A DNA stretch of 51,028 nucleotides from Candidatus Rokuibacteriota bacterium (lineage in GTDB: Bacteria; Methylomirabilota; Methylomirabilia; Rokubacteriales; CSP1-6). A program made the translations under genes and the position numbers. The number at the start of each line of letters is the position of its first letter. The first letter of the stretch is position 1. The notes under the pieces are model-generated. The model saw only the letters and a list, made by a program, of their open reading frames with translations. It was not told the DNA's origin and ran no database searches. The DNA is taken from the NCBI GenBank assembly GCA_016188005.1, contig JACPIQ010000098.1, positions 1-51,028 on the forward strand. The letters are read 5' to 3'. Shown here piece by piece: positions 41,358 through 49,455 of the stretch.

Positions 41358-41364
41358 GCGACCC

Positions 41365-42327
41365 TCAGGCTTGCTGGATGGCGCTGAGCCTCCAGGCGTT
41401 GGGCCCGACCGGGCGGGCGAAGGTCCAGTACTCCTCGAACTTGACGGGCTCCGTGCGGCTGCCTTCCACCACCTGGCCGGTCGCCTCGTCGACGGTGTAG
41501 TCGAGCAGGTTGGCCAGGAAGCGCATGGTCACGAAGTCCTGCCCCGCCTCCTGCCACGCCTCGGTGGCCTCTACCGAGCGAACCGCGATGTTCTCCAGGC
41601 GGTTCACGCGGCGTTGCTGCCTCAGCCTGTCGCAGTCCTTCTGGAGGGTCGCCTGCATCTCGGGGGTCACGACCTCCCGCACCAACCCCATGTCCCGCCC
41701 CATCCAGGCGGCCTGGAGCTTGAAGAAGATGTCCGAGGCCTGCTCCGCGAAGCCTCGAGGATCGAAGCCCGCGTCCATCTGGCGGATGTGAGCGAGGCCG
41801 AGGTCCAAGTCGCTCGGCCCTGCCGGGGCCTCGACCGCCGCCGTCGTGGCGGCCGCCGAGCCGGGCTGCCACGAGGACACCTCGCTCCGACCGGGAACTC
41901 CATGGCCCGCCGACGTGGCGGAAACCGGCTGCTGGCGCCGCCTGAGCCATGAGAAGGCGAAGTAGGCCAGCGCACCTACAATGATGATCTCCATCAGCCC
42001 GATGCCACCGCCGAGCCCGTGGCCCATGCCGCCCCCGAAGAGCATGCTTCCGAGGAGGCCGCCGAGGACGAGGCCGCCGATCCCGCCCATGAGGCCACCC
42101 ATCCATCCGGGGCGCTGAGGCGCCGGCTGCTGGAACGAGGAAGGCGGCGCCGCGGAACGGCTGGGCGACATGGGCGCCGGAGATGGCCGAGCCGGCGCCG
42201 AGTAGCTCCGCGACCCGCGGCTGCCGCTGAAGCCGCCGCCGCCGGCGCGGGCCCAGGCATCCGCCGCCCAGAGGGCTGGGAACAGGAGTGTCAGGGCGAG
42301 CGCGACCATCGTGAGTGAACGCTTCAT
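41365..42327 (-). CDS. Tim44-like domain protein
   Basis: A 320-residue protein with signal/anchor (MKRSLTMVALALTLLFPALW), a Ser/Pro/Arg-rich stretch, a Gly/Met-rich segment (GWMGGLMGGIGGLVLGGLLG), a second membrane helix (LMEIIIVGALAYFAFSWLRR) and a C-terminal Tim44-like alpha/beta domain (about 175-320; RQMDAGFDPRGFAEQASDIF, FEEYWTFARPVGPNAWRLSA). Bacterial Tim44-like proteins are membrane-bound with poorly known roles. AGGAGG lies about 10 nt before the ATG. It stands alone with hairpins behind it. Confidence 0.85.
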   Translation of the reverse strand: MKRSLTMVALALTLLFPALWAADAWARAGGGGFSGSRGSRSYSAPARPSPAPMSPSRSAAPPSSFQQPAPQRPGWMGGLMGGIGGLVLGGLLGSMLFGGGMGHGLGGGIGLMEIIIVGALAYFAFSWLRRRQQPVSATSAGHGVPGRSEVSSWQPGSAAATTAAVEAPAGPSDLDLGLAHIRQMDAGFDPRGFAEQASDIFFKLQAAWMGRDMGLVREVVTPEMQATLQKDCDRLRQQRRVNRLENIAVRSVEATEAWQEAGQDFVTMRFLANLLDYTVDEATGQVVEGSRTEPVKFEEYWTFARPVGPNAWRLSAIQQA

Positions 42328-42486
42328 AGGGGGGTGTCCTCCTGGGCGCATTATACGCGTCTTTGCCCGGTTGCCCGGCTTGACCTTCTCCCCCAACCCC
42401 GTCATAGGGTGCCCCCGGGGCCGTCGGGGCCCCGGCAATCCCCGGAAGCCAAGTGCTCCACCCCGAAGGTCGAGTCCGAGGAGACC

Positions 42487-43302
42487 ATGGACTACTCGAC
42501 CTACCGGACGATCCGAGTCGATCGCGAGGGCGGCGTGCTCACCGTCACACTGAACCGGCCCGAGAAACTCAACGCGATCGACGCGGCACTGCATGCCGAG
42601 CTGGCGGGGATCTTCGCCGACGTCGGGCGGGACCGGGAGGCTCGCGCCGTGGTGCTCACGGGAGCCGGGCGCGCCTTCTCGGCCGGCGGGGACACGGACT
42701 GGTTCAAGGCCGATGATCCCAGTGCCTGGCAGCTCGTCCAGTGGGAGGCGAAGCGGATCATCCACGACCTGCTCGACCTGGAGATCCCCGTCATCGCGGC
42801 GGTCAACGGTCCTGCTGCCGGGCTCGGCGCCACGCTGGCGCTCTTCTGCGAGACGATCTTCATGGCCGAGGGGGCGAGGATCGGCGATCCCCACGTCAAG
42901 ATGGGGATCGTCGCCGGAGACGGGGGCGCGATCATCTGGCCATGGCTGGTCGGACCCGCCCGCGCCAAGGAGTACCTGATGACGGGTGACCTCCTCAGCG
43001 CGCAGGAAGCCGAGCGAATCGGGCTCGTGAACCACGTCACGCCGGCCCAGGAATGCGTTCCCCGGGCGGAGGCGTTCGCCCGGCGGCTCGCGGAGGGTCC
43101 CGTCCTCGCGGTGAAGGGAACGAAGGTCTCGGTGAACAAGCTGCTGAGGGAAGCTGTCAACCTCGTGCTCGACACCTCCCTGGCGCTGGAGGCCCAGACT
43201 TTTACGAGCGAGGACCACCGGGAGGCCGTTCAGGCCTTCATGGGAGAAGCGACCAGCCCGATTCCTCGGCAGGTAGGGAAAGCCATCCTCATTCCCTGCT
43301 GA
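42487..43302 (+). CDS. Enoyl-CoA hydratase/isomerase-family protein
   Basis: A 271-residue crotonase: VTLNRPEKLNAIDAALHAEL, oxyanion-hole segments GRAFSAGGDTDWF and NGPAAGLGATLALFCETIFM, and KMGIVAGDGGAIIWPWLVG. It hydrates or otherwise processes enoyl-CoA in fatty or amino-acid breakdown. GAGGAG precedes the ATG at 42487 closely. Start chosen at MDYSTYRTIRVDREG, since upstream codons do not resemble the family. It is monocistronic. The catalytic Glu pair is not clearly canonical, so a non-hydratase crotonase reaction is possible. Confidence 0.9.
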   Translation: MDYSTYRTIRVDREGGVLTVTLNRPEKLNAIDAALHAELAGIFADVGRDREARAVVLTGAGRAFSAGGDTDWFKADDPSAWQLVQWEAKRIIHDLLDLEIPVIAAVNGPAAGLGATLALFCETIFMAEGARIGDPHVKMGIVAGDGGAIIWPWLVGPARAKEYLMTGDLLSAQEAERIGLVNHVTPAQECVPRAEAFARRLAEGPVLAVKGTKVSVNKLLREAVNLVLDTSLALEAQTFTSEDHREAVQAFMGEATSPIPRQVGKAILIPC

Positions 43303-43387
43303 TTTGTTTCCACGCCCTGTCGGTCCCTCCGGCGACGCGCAGTCCTGATCTCCAGAAAATCAGCTCCTTGCCGAGCCGGCATCTCTG

Positions 43388-43410
43388 GAATGCATCTTGC
43401 TACTGCATTC
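43388..43410 (+). promoter_or_regulatory. Inverted repeat upstream of the small zinc-ribbon gene
   Basis: GAATGCA (43388-43394) and TGCATTC (43404-43410) are a perfect 7-bp inverted repeat with 9 bp between, 62 bp before the ATG at 43472. It may be an operator or mRNA stem. No promoter hexamers are clear. Confidence 0.35.
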
Positions 43411-43471
43411 GGCAGGAGTAGGAAGTCGGACAAGAGGGCAGAGGTCGCCGGACCTGAAGGGAGGAATGGAC

Positions 43472-43789
43472 ATGGGCACTGCGACGGTCAGCACAGGACG
43501 CCCACGAGTCAGAGCAGGCGTGGGGGCCAAGCAGCGCGGAGCCAAGACCGTGCCGGGACGCCCCCTGCGCCCGGCAGCAAGCGGGGCGTCGCGCTCAGAG
43601 CTCCCTGCCATCGTGAGCGTGTTCTTCCACACGGACGGCACCATCTGTCACTCGTGGTGCGGGCGCCCTCTCGAGTTCCACGGCAGCCGCGGCGGACTCG
43701 AGCTGGATTTCTTTTGCACCCGGTGCATGGAGCACGTGACGCTGCCCCAATCCGTGCTCTCCCGCATCCCGGTGGGCCCGGGGATGTAG
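43472..43789 (+). CDS. Small zinc-ribbon-like protein of unknown function
   Basis: A 105-residue protein with a basic, low-complexity N terminus and a C-terminal Cys pattern CHSWCGRPLEF ... FFCTRC (Cx3C and CxxC), consistent with one zinc-bound ribbon. GGGAGG is 7 nt before the ATG at 43472; the ATG at 43466 is too close to it. I do not recognise a named family. It is probably a cytoplasmic nucleic-acid-binding or regulatory protein; the basic tail would suit that. Confidence 0.6.
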   Translation: MGTATVSTGRPRVRAGVGAKQRGAKTVPGRPLRPAASGASRSELPAIVSVFFHTDGTICHSWCGRPLEFHGSRGGLELDFFCTRCMEHVTLPQSVLSRIPVGPGM

Positions 43790-43804
43790 CAGACCCTGGA
43801 GGCC

Positions 43805-43996
43805 GCCGTGAACGCCTACGCCTCATGGCGAGCTTCATCGCGCGCCCATGCGGGTAGCCGAACTGCGGATCCCAGGCCATGACGCGGCTCATGGCGGGCG
43901 GCTACTCGAAGTCGTAGCGGAGCCAGGTCTAGGACAGCTCTGCTTCCGGGCCGGACCGGGATGCTCGGAGGCGTCTCTCAACCTGACGGTGGGCAT
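43805..43996 (-). pseudogene. Decayed gene fragment downstream of the MoaD-like gene
   Basis: GAGGAG precedes an ATG at 43996 that opens MPTVRLRDASEHPGPARKQ and stops after 35 codons; a second frame starting at 43892 overlaps this stop and reads MSRVMAWDPQFGYPHGRAMK before turning to Arg-rich noise. The two pieces look like one frameshifted protein start. I do not recognise the family with confidence. It lies 10 bp after the MoaD-like stop and would have been the third gene of that operon. Confidence 0.4.
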
Positions 43997-44006
43997 GGCG
44001 ATCTCC

Positions 44007-44246
44007 TCAACCTCCAGCGAGCGGCGGGAACATCGTCAACGCATCGCCTTCGACCAGGATTTGCCCGGGGTCCACGTCGCGGCCGTTCACCACGACAAGG
44101 CAGGGGAGGTCGAGAGGGATCTGCAGCGACTGCATGACCTGGCCGACCGTGGCGCCTTCGTCGAGCACGAGGGTCACGCCCTCGCCACCCGCTGCGTCGG
44201 GAAGATAGGCTGAGAGGGTTGCGAAGAGATGGACCCGGACCCTCAC
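44007..44246 (-). CDS. MoaD/ThiS-family ubiquitin-like sulfur carrier
   Basis: A 79-residue beta-grasp protein: VRVHLFATLSAYLPDAAGG, GATVGQVMQSLQIPLDLPCL, VVVNGRDVDPGQILVEGDAL, ending in the required Gly-Gly (FPPLAGG). MoaD-type carriers receive sulfur as a C-terminal thiocarboxylate for molybdopterin, thiamin, tungstopterin or tRNA thiolation. GTG start overlaps the stop of the lytic transglycosylase (GTGA). No MoaE or ThiF partner is visible; the coupling to a murein enzyme is unusual. Confidence 0.88.
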   Translation of the reverse strand: MRVRVHLFATLSAYLPDAAGGEGVTLVLDEGATVGQVMQSLQIPLDLPCLVVVNGRDVDPGQILVEGDALTMFPPLAGG

Positions 44247-45601
44247 CTGAAGCCGCCCTGACCCTCCTCCTTCCCGGCAGGCAGAACCAGCGCCACCCGG
44301 AGCCTATCGCCGGGGAAGATGCGGCCGGCGTCGGTGAGCCGGTTCCATGTCACGATCTCGGCCGGCGAGACCCCGTAGCGCTTGGCGATGCCGCCCACCG
44401 TCTCCTGGGCCTTGACGACGTGGATCTTTCGGGACGGGAGCCTTGCGTGAGACGCCTTCGCGGCCTGGTGAGGGCCACCACGCCTCGCCGACACCTCAAC
44501 AGTCGGTACGGCCTGCCTCCGGAAGGCGGCCCGCAGGATCGACGCGCCCCCGACGGGAACCTTGAGAGCATAGGGACTCCCGGGCGGCGTCTCGGCACGC
44601 CGGAGCTCCGAGTTGAGGCGCTTCAGGTCGCCACCGGCGATCTGGGACATCCCGGCCAAGCGGTTGAGCGGCATCAGGGGGGGAACGTGGATGACTTCGT
44701 AGCGGAGCGGATCCTCAGGTGTGACGGAGAACCCGTAGCGATCCGGCTCCCGGGCGATCAGCGCCGCGGCCTGGATGGCGGCGACGAAGCTCTTCGTCTC
44801 CTCAGCCAGGAGGGGTGTCCGGCTCAGCTGCCAGAAGTCGCTGGTGCGCAGCTTCTGGACGGCACGGGAAACCCGCATCTCTCCGGCGTTGTACGCCGCC
44901 TGGACGAGATGCCAGGAGCCGAATGAGGCGAAGAGGTCCTTGAGGTGGTCGGCCGCGGCCCGTGTTGACTTTTCGGGATCGAGTCGCTCGTCGACCCAGC
45001 GGTCCACGCGCAGCCCGTAGCGGCGGGCGGTGGGAGCCATGAACTGCCAGAGGCCCCTGGCGCCGGCCCGGGACACCGCCACGGGATCGAACCCGCTCTC
45101 GATCATGGCGGTGAAAGCGAGATCCTCGGGCAACCCCCGCTGGGTGAAGATCTCCCGGATCATCTCCAGGTACCGACCCGAGCGAGACAGCCAACGCTCC
45201 ACCACGGCCCGACGATGCCCGGTCTGGAACCGCTCCACGAAGTAGCGAACCTCGGGCCGGTCCTGGACGACGTAGGGAGGCAGACCCCCCAGGGTGACGG
45301 TGGCACTCCTCGGGACGGGGGGCTCGGGCTGCGCCTCCGAACCGTGCTTCGACGAAGTCCGGGAACTATCCTCTCCCCGCTGATGTTGCCCCGATGGGGG
45401 GGAGTCGCCGAGCTCGAGGCTGAACAAGCCGTAAGGCCTTGCAACCGAGGGCGTTTCCGGCTGAGTCTGAGCGAGAGCCGCCTCGGCGAGGCCACGGACG
45501 GACGCCGGGTAGGGCTCCGGCGCCGCTGCCCCCGGCTGAGCCAAGGCACCGGCATACAGGAGCGCTAAGCCGATCAGGAGACGCTTCGATGAGAGCAGCA
45601 T
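44243..45601 (-). CDS. MltD-like lytic transglycosylase with LysM domain
   Basis: A 452-residue periplasmic murein hydrolase: signal peptide (to about AAAPEP), a linker, the SLT domain with FTAMIESGFDPVAVSRAGAR (catalytic Glu) followed by GLWQFMAPTARRYGL and AAYNAGEMRVSRAV, and one LysM repeat near residues 395-440 (VVKAQETVGGIAKRYGVSPA). It cleaves glycan strands forming 1,6-anhydro ends. A promoter-like TTGACG lies upstream (45652-45647). Its stop overlaps the MoaD-like start. Confidence 0.92.
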   Translation of the reverse strand: MLLSSKRLLIGLALLYAGALAQPGAAAPEPYPASVRGLAEAALAQTQPETPSVARPYGLFSLELGDSPPSGQHQRGEDSSRTSSKHGSEAQPEPPVPRSATVTLGGLPPYVVQDRPEVRYFVERFQTGHRRAVVERWLSRSGRYLEMIREIFTQRGLPEDLAFTAMIESGFDPVAVSRAGARGLWQFMAPTARRYGLRVDRWVDERLDPEKSTRAAADHLKDLFASFGSWHLVQAAYNAGEMRVSRAVQKLRTSDFWQLSRTPLLAEETKSFVAAIQAAALIAREPDRYGFSVTPEDPLRYEVIHVPPLMPLNRLAGMSQIAGGDLKRLNSELRRAETPPGSPYALKVPVGGASILRAAFRRQAVPTVEVSARRGGPHQAAKASHARLPSRKIHVVKAQETVGGIAKRYGVSPAEIVTWNRLTDAGRIFPGDRLRVALVLPAGKEEGQGGFR

Positions 45602-45622
45602 GAGGACAGTGAAGGTCTGCAG

Positions 45623-45652
45623 TTTTTACCATGGCAGGCCCCTCGACGTCAA
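45623..45652 (-). promoter_or_regulatory. Putative promoter of the lytic transglycosylase operon
   Basis: On the minus strand TTGACG (45652-45647) is followed after 18 bp by TAAAAA (45628-45623), predicting a start about 15 nt before the ATG at 45601. The -35 matches 5 of 6 consensus bases; the -10 is weaker. Confidence 0.45.
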
Positions 45653-45682
45653 CTGCGGAGGGACCGGGGCAGGAGATTGTTC

Positions 45683-45712
45683 TTGACAGAGGAGCGTCAG
45701 ACTACGTAAGGT
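45683..45712 (+). promoter_or_regulatory. Perfect -35 before the Lys-rich secreted protein gene
   Basis: TTGACA at 45683-45688 is followed at 18 bp by TAAGGT (45707-45712), a weak -10. A TATATT at 45748-45753 is an alternative -10 without a matching -35. Which is used cannot be decided. Confidence 0.35.
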
Positions 45713-45776
45713 GGGGCGTTGCGAAGAAGCGTTTGTTGATGGGTACTTATATTCGATCGAAAGGAGGTGAGAACCT

Positions 45777-46109
45777 ATGAACAGAATGATGGCGCTGCTG
45801 GTAAGCATCGCCTTCTCCCTCACCGTCGTCGGGCTTGCCGCTGCGCAGACCAAGCCGGCCACCGAGACGGGCAAGGCCGCCGCCCCCGGCCAAGAGGTGA
45901 AGAAGGAGCAGGTGGAGAAGAAGGCCGAGAAGAAGGCCGAGAAGAAGGCCCAGAAGAAGGAGACCAAGGCCGACTGCCTGAAGGCGGCCAAGGACGACGC
46001 GGCCAAGGCCGACTGCGAGAAGAAGTTCGTCGCCAAGAAGGCGGAGAAGAAGGAAGCCAAGGTCCAGAAGAAGGCCGAGAAGGCGGAAGCCAAGCCCGAG
46101 AAGAAGTAG
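45777..46109 (+). CDS. Secreted Lys/Ala/Glu-rich repeat protein
   Basis: A 110-residue protein with a signal peptide (MNRMMALLVSIAFSLTVVGL, cut near AAAQ) and a highly charged mature part of KKAEKKAEKK-type repeats, likely helical, with two cysteines (ADCLKAAKDDAAKADCEKKF) that could form one disulfide. An AAAGGAGGTGA sequence 9 nt before the ATG pairs almost fully with the 16S rRNA 3' end, predicting strong translation. I recognise no family. Possibilities include a polyanion- or murein-binding periplasmic protein; low complexity prevents more. Confidence 0.7.
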   Translation: MNRMMALLVSIAFSLTVVGLAAAQTKPATETGKAAAPGQEVKKEQVEKKAEKKAEKKAQKKETKADCLKAAKDDAAKADCEKKFVAKKAEKKEAKVQKKAEKAEAKPEKK

Positions 46110-46149
46110 TCTCCGCTGCTGGCAGCCGAACCTTCGAGCGCTCGCCGGC

Positions 46150-46172
46150 GCACCACCCTCAGCGGGTGGTGC
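46150..46172. terminator. Hairpin between convergent genes at 46.15 kb
   Basis: GCACCACCC (46150-46158) and GGGTGGTGC (46164-46172) form a 9-bp stem with a 5-nt loop. It follows the Lys-rich gene and overlaps the last codons of the opposite gene ending at 46159. No T-tract; it may act on either strand. Confidence 0.45.
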
Positions 46173-46857
46173 CCTGGCGGCGCTTGCCGGCATCTCCGAG
46201 GGAGTCCGGGGGTCTCGACTCCTCCCGCACCCCGGTCATCCAGCCGTTCCGGTCGTTGAGGGTGACGGTGGCCACTTCGCTCGTCCGGATGTGAAGGCGC
46301 ATTCGCCAGTACGTGATGGCCGTGGAGCCAGTGCGCTCCAAGTTGCCTGTGAAGTGCCCCGCCTCCCGTTTCGGGAGTCTCCGACCTCGAACGGGGTGTT
46401 CCGCATTGTGCCAGGCCAGGAGCAGCCAGTCCCCGGCGGGCACCCCCGAGAACCGGAACCGCCCGTCGACGTCGCTCACCTCGCCTCGGACCAGCTCGCC
46501 GGCACCGGCAGCCAGCAGCGCGCGCTCGTACGCCTCGCGGGCCGCCACTACCCGCGCCGCTCCGTCGGTATAGCTCCGGAGGGACTCCCGGAGACCGGCC
46601 TTGATCCGATCCAGTTCCCGCTCGAGCGCGGCAGAGTCGGGGACGAGCATCACGGCCACCGACCCGTAAGGGACTGGAGGCCCCATCGGCGTCTGCGAGT
46701 CAGCGCGGGCTGTACCGACAACCTCCCCCAGCAAGCCCCGGGAAAGGCCCGCGAGATAGGGCGCCACGAGCGCTGAGAGGTCTTCGGCGGCGCCCGCCGG
46801 TCCCCAGGCGGTGGCGCACAGCAAGGCTGCGCCGAGGGCAGCCCGGCAGCCCCTCAC
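46159..46857 (-). CDS. Secreted protein with carboxypeptidase-regulatory-like beta domain
   Basis: A 232-residue exported protein: signal peptide VRGCRAALGAALLCATAWGP (cut near AGA), a helical middle (ALERELDRIKAGLRESLRSY), and a beta-sandwich segment VSDVDGRFRFSGVPAGDWLL characteristic of CarboxypepD_reg-type domains. GTG start overlaps the lpxL stop (GTGA). Its place after lpxL suggests an envelope role, but no function is known. Confidence 0.7.
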   Translation of the reverse strand: MRGCRAALGAALLCATAWGPAGAAEDLSALVAPYLAGLSRGLLGEVVGTARADSQTPMGPPVPYGSVAVMLVPDSAALERELDRIKAGLRESLRSYTDGAARVVAAREAYERALLAAGAGELVRGEVSDVDGRFRFSGVPAGDWLLLAWHNAEHPVRGRRLPKREAGHFTGNLERTGSTAITYWRMRLHIRTSEVATVTLNDRNGWMTGVREESRPPDSLGDAGKRRQGTTR

Positions 46858-47765
46858 GCCGGGTCCTCCTCGGGACGCGTCTTCCAGCGCCGATGCAGCC
46901 AGAACCACTGATCGGGAGCCCGGCGAATGGCCGTCTCTATGGCCCGGTTGAACGATGCCGTGTAAGACACCACGTCGCCGTCGCCCGGAGCGGGGAGCGC
47001 GGGCTCGATCTCGACGTGATGACGCCCGTCCGGCTGGCGCCGGATGAACACCGGGATCACGGGGGCGCCGGTCCGGAGCGAGATGACGGCGAGGCTTTTC
47101 GACGTCGACGCCGGGACGCCGAAGAACGGCGCGAACACGCCGGTGCCGCGCGAGGCGTTCTGGTCCAGCAGGATCCCGACCATCCGGCCTCGGCGAAGGG
47201 CGTCGATGATCTCCCTGAGGCCGCGACGCCTGGTGATCAGCTCGACTCCACTCCGCTCGCGAAAACGCTCCACCACCCGGTCGAGCAGAGGATGGTCCAG
47301 GGGTCGGACCACCACCGAGAGGGCGAAGCGAGTCAGCGCGTGGCTGGCGGCCAGCAGCTCCCAGTTCCCGTAGTGGGCGGTGAGGACCAGGATCCCGCGT
47401 CCCTGAGCCGCAGCTGCCTCGAGATGGTTCACCCCGCGCATCTCGACCCGGGAGAGCAGCACCGACGGGGACCGGAAGAAGAACACGCAGGCCTCGACGA
47501 GGTTCATCCCCAGGTGCTCGAAGGAGCCGCGGCCGACGCGGGTCAGCGCGGATCGGGCCCACTGCCCGCCGAAGGCGCGAGCGAGGTTCTCGACAACGAC
47601 GGCTCGTCGGCCTCTGAGGAGCACCCAGGCGAGATCGCCGATCCTCCGGCCGAGCCAGAGCCCGAGGCGCGCCGGGAGATACGCCAGCGCCAGGCCCGCG
47701 GGGGCCAGCAGCGCGGCGGCCGTCCATCCCAGGACGGAGCTCGAGGCTCCGCGCCTGGCCCTCAT
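46854..47765 (-). CDS. Lipid A acyltransferase, LpxL/HtrB family
   Basis: A 303-residue inner-membrane acyltransferase adding a secondary acyl chain to lipid A. It has one N-terminal helix, then LVLTAHYGNWELLAASHALT with the HX4E catalytic motif, LLDQNASRGTGVFAPFFGVP and PVIPVFIRRQPDGRHHVEI, ending WFWLHRRWKTRPEE, a family signature. The ATG overlaps the pit stop (ATGA). It shows the host makes lipid A and is diderm. Coupling of phosphate uptake with lipid A acylation is unusual. Confidence 0.93.
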   Translation of the reverse strand: MRARRGASSSVLGWTAAALLAPAGLALAYLPARLGLWLGRRIGDLAWVLLRGRRAVVVENLARAFGGQWARSALTRVGRGSFEHLGMNLVEACVFFFRSPSVLLSRVEMRGVNHLEAAAAQGRGILVLTAHYGNWELLAASHALTRFALSVVVRPLDHPLLDRVVERFRERSGVELITRRRGLREIIDALRRGRMVGILLDQNASRGTGVFAPFFGVPASTSKSLAVISLRTGAPVIPVFIRRQPDGRHHVEIEPALPAPGDGDVVSYTASFNRAIETAIRRAPDQWFWLHRRWKTRPEEDPA

Positions 47766-48757
47766 CCGTGGGGCAGGACCAACCAGGCCAGGGCCGCGAT
47801 GCCGCCCGACAGCGGGATCGTGAGGATCCACGCCCAGATGATACGACCCGCCAGCCCCCACCTCACGGCGGAGAGGCGCTGCGTCGCGCCGACGCCCACG
47901 ATGGAGCCGGTGATGGTATGGGTCGTGCTGACGGGGATCCCGCCCGCCGCGGTGCCGATGAGCATCACCGCACCGGCCGCCTCGGCGCAGAAGCCACCGA
48001 TCGGACGCAGCTTGGTGAGGCGCATTCCCATGGTCTTCACGATGCGCCAGCCGCCGGCGAGCGTGCCGAGGCCGATGGCCATGTGAGCCGCCATGATCAC
48101 CCAGAAGGGGACGTAGAACTCCGGGCCCAGGTAGCCTCCCGTGAAGAGGAGGATGGCGATGATGCCCATGGTCTTCTGGGCGTCGTTCGTCCCGTGGCCG
48201 AGACTGTAGAACGCGGCCGACACCAGCTGGAGGCGCCGGAACAGCCCGTCCACCCGGCTGGGCCGCAAGCGTCGGACCACCCACAACGTCGCCACCATGA
48301 ACACGAACCCCAGACAGAGCCCCATGACGGGCGCGAGCACGATGAAGAGCGTGATCTTGAGCAGTCCCGACGGGATCAGCGCGCCGAACCCGGCTTTCGC
48401 CACCGCAGCCCCCGCGAAGCCGCCGATGAGGGCATGCGAGGAGCTGGAGGGGATGCCGTAGTACCAGGTGATCAGGTTCCACGCGATGGCGCCCGTGAGC
48501 GCGCCCAGGATGACCCAGTGGTCGACGACCCCCGAGGCCACCACCCCTTTCCCGACCGTCTTCGCCACGTTGACCCCGAAACCAAAGGCCGCGGCGAAGT
48601 TGAAGAAGGCCGCCCACACCACGGCCTGGGTGGGAGTGAGCACGCGGGTGGAGACCACAGTGGCGATGGAGTTGGCCGCGTCGTGAAAGCCGTTGATGTA
48701 GTCGAAGGCGAGGGCAACCAGGATGATGGCGATGACCAGCAGCAGCGGGGCCGTCAT
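47762..48757 (-). CDS. pit: PiT-family inorganic phosphate transporter
   Basis: A 331-residue membrane permease with the duplicated PiT signature: FDYINGFHDAANSIATVVST near the N terminus and FYSLGHGTNDAQKTMGIIAI plus GIPVSTTHTITGSIVGVG later. PiT takes up metal-phosphate complexes using proton or sodium gradients at high phosphate. It lies 10 bp after the DUF47 gene and overlaps lpxL. It complements the Pst system at the left of the window. Confidence 0.95.
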   Translation of the reverse strand: MTAPLLLVIAIILVALAFDYINGFHDAANSIATVVSTRVLTPTQAVVWAAFFNFAAAFGFGVNVAKTVGKGVVASGVVDHWVILGALTGAIAWNLITWYYGIPSSSSHALIGGFAGAAVAKAGFGALIPSGLLKITLFIVLAPVMGLCLGFVFMVATLWVVRRLRPSRVDGLFRRLQLVSAAFYSLGHGTNDAQKTMGIIAILLFTGGYLGPEFYVPFWVIMAAHMAIGLGTLAGGWRIVKTMGMRLTKLRPIGGFCAEAAGAVMLIGTAAGGIPVSTTHTITGSIVGVGATQRLSAVRWGLAGRIIWAWILTIPLSGGIAALAWLVLPHG

Positions 48758-48767
48758 GGAGCGAGGC

Positions 48768-49385
48768 TCACGCCATCTTGAGGACGATGCCCTCGATGAC
48801 GTTCACCACGTCCTCGCAACGATCGGTCACCGACTCCATGGTCTCGTACAGCTCTTTCCACTTGATGACCTCGATGGCGTCGGTCTGTCCGTCGAACAGC
48901 GAGGCAAGCTCGTCCCGCAGCAGCCGGTCCGCCTCGTTCTCGAGCCGGTTCACCTCGACGCAGTGCTTGTGGTACAGCGGCGACAGCGTTCGCAGGCAGT
49001 GCACCGCACGGTCGGTCTCCTCGGCCGTCTTGACGATGATCCTCGCCATGCCCACGCAGCCCTGGGTGGGAGCCGTGATCTTGTAGAGGAGCAGGCGGTC
49101 TGCCACCGCGTCGATCAGATCGAGGACGTCGTCCAGCCGGCTCGACAGGGCGTAGATGTCCTCGCGGTCGATGGGGGTGATGAAGGTCGTGTTGAGCCGG
49201 CGCACCAGCTCGTGCGTGAGGGTGTCACCGGCATGCTCGAGGTCCTTGATCCGCTGAGCCTTCGCCTTGGCCTCCGGGTAGTCGAGCGTGAGCTCCTCGA
49301 GGACCCGCGCGGCGGCGACGATGTTCGACCCCTGCTGCTCGAAGAGGTCGAAGAACTTCTCCTCGCGGGGAAGGATCCGGAACAT
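48768..49385 (-). CDS. DUF47/PhoU-like phosphate transport regulator
   Basis: A 205-residue helical PhoU-like protein of the DUF47 family: ILPREEKFFDLFEQQGSNIV, LEHAGDTLTHELVRRLNTTF, TPIDREDIYALSSRLDDVLD. These are regulators encoded beside PiT transporters and thought to modulate them through metal-binding helical bundles. The ATG at 49385 is chosen because upstream residues are not conserved; AGGAG sits about 11 nt before it. A consensus promoter lies 64 nt upstream. Confidence 0.92.
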   Translation of the reverse strand: MFRILPREEKFFDLFEQQGSNIVAAARVLEELTLDYPEAKAKAQRIKDLEHAGDTLTHELVRRLNTTFITPIDREDIYALSSRLDDVLDLIDAVADRLLLYKITAPTQGCVGMARIIVKTAEETDRAVHCLRTLSPLYHKHCVEVNRLENEADRLLRDELASLFDGQTDAIEVIKWKELYETMESVTDRCEDVVNVIEGIVLKMA

Positions 49386-49455
49386 GGGGGTCAAGCTCCT
49401 GCGGCGGAACTGCATGCGATGCGCATCGGTCGCGGCGCCGGCGGCCGCTGACCCG

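Noticed and set aside
45902-46109. A tandem DNA repeat or CRISPR-like array in the AAGAAGG-rich stretch
   Set aside because: The periodicity comes from KKAEKK codons in one open frame with a signal peptide; repeat units are irregular and no spacers exist. No CRISPR array was seen anywhere in the window.
45747-46193. Leu-rich minus-strand frame opposite the Lys-rich protein
   Set aside because: Poly-Leu/Phe stretches are the antisense of AAG/GAG codons; the plus frame has the signal peptide and a near-perfect SD.
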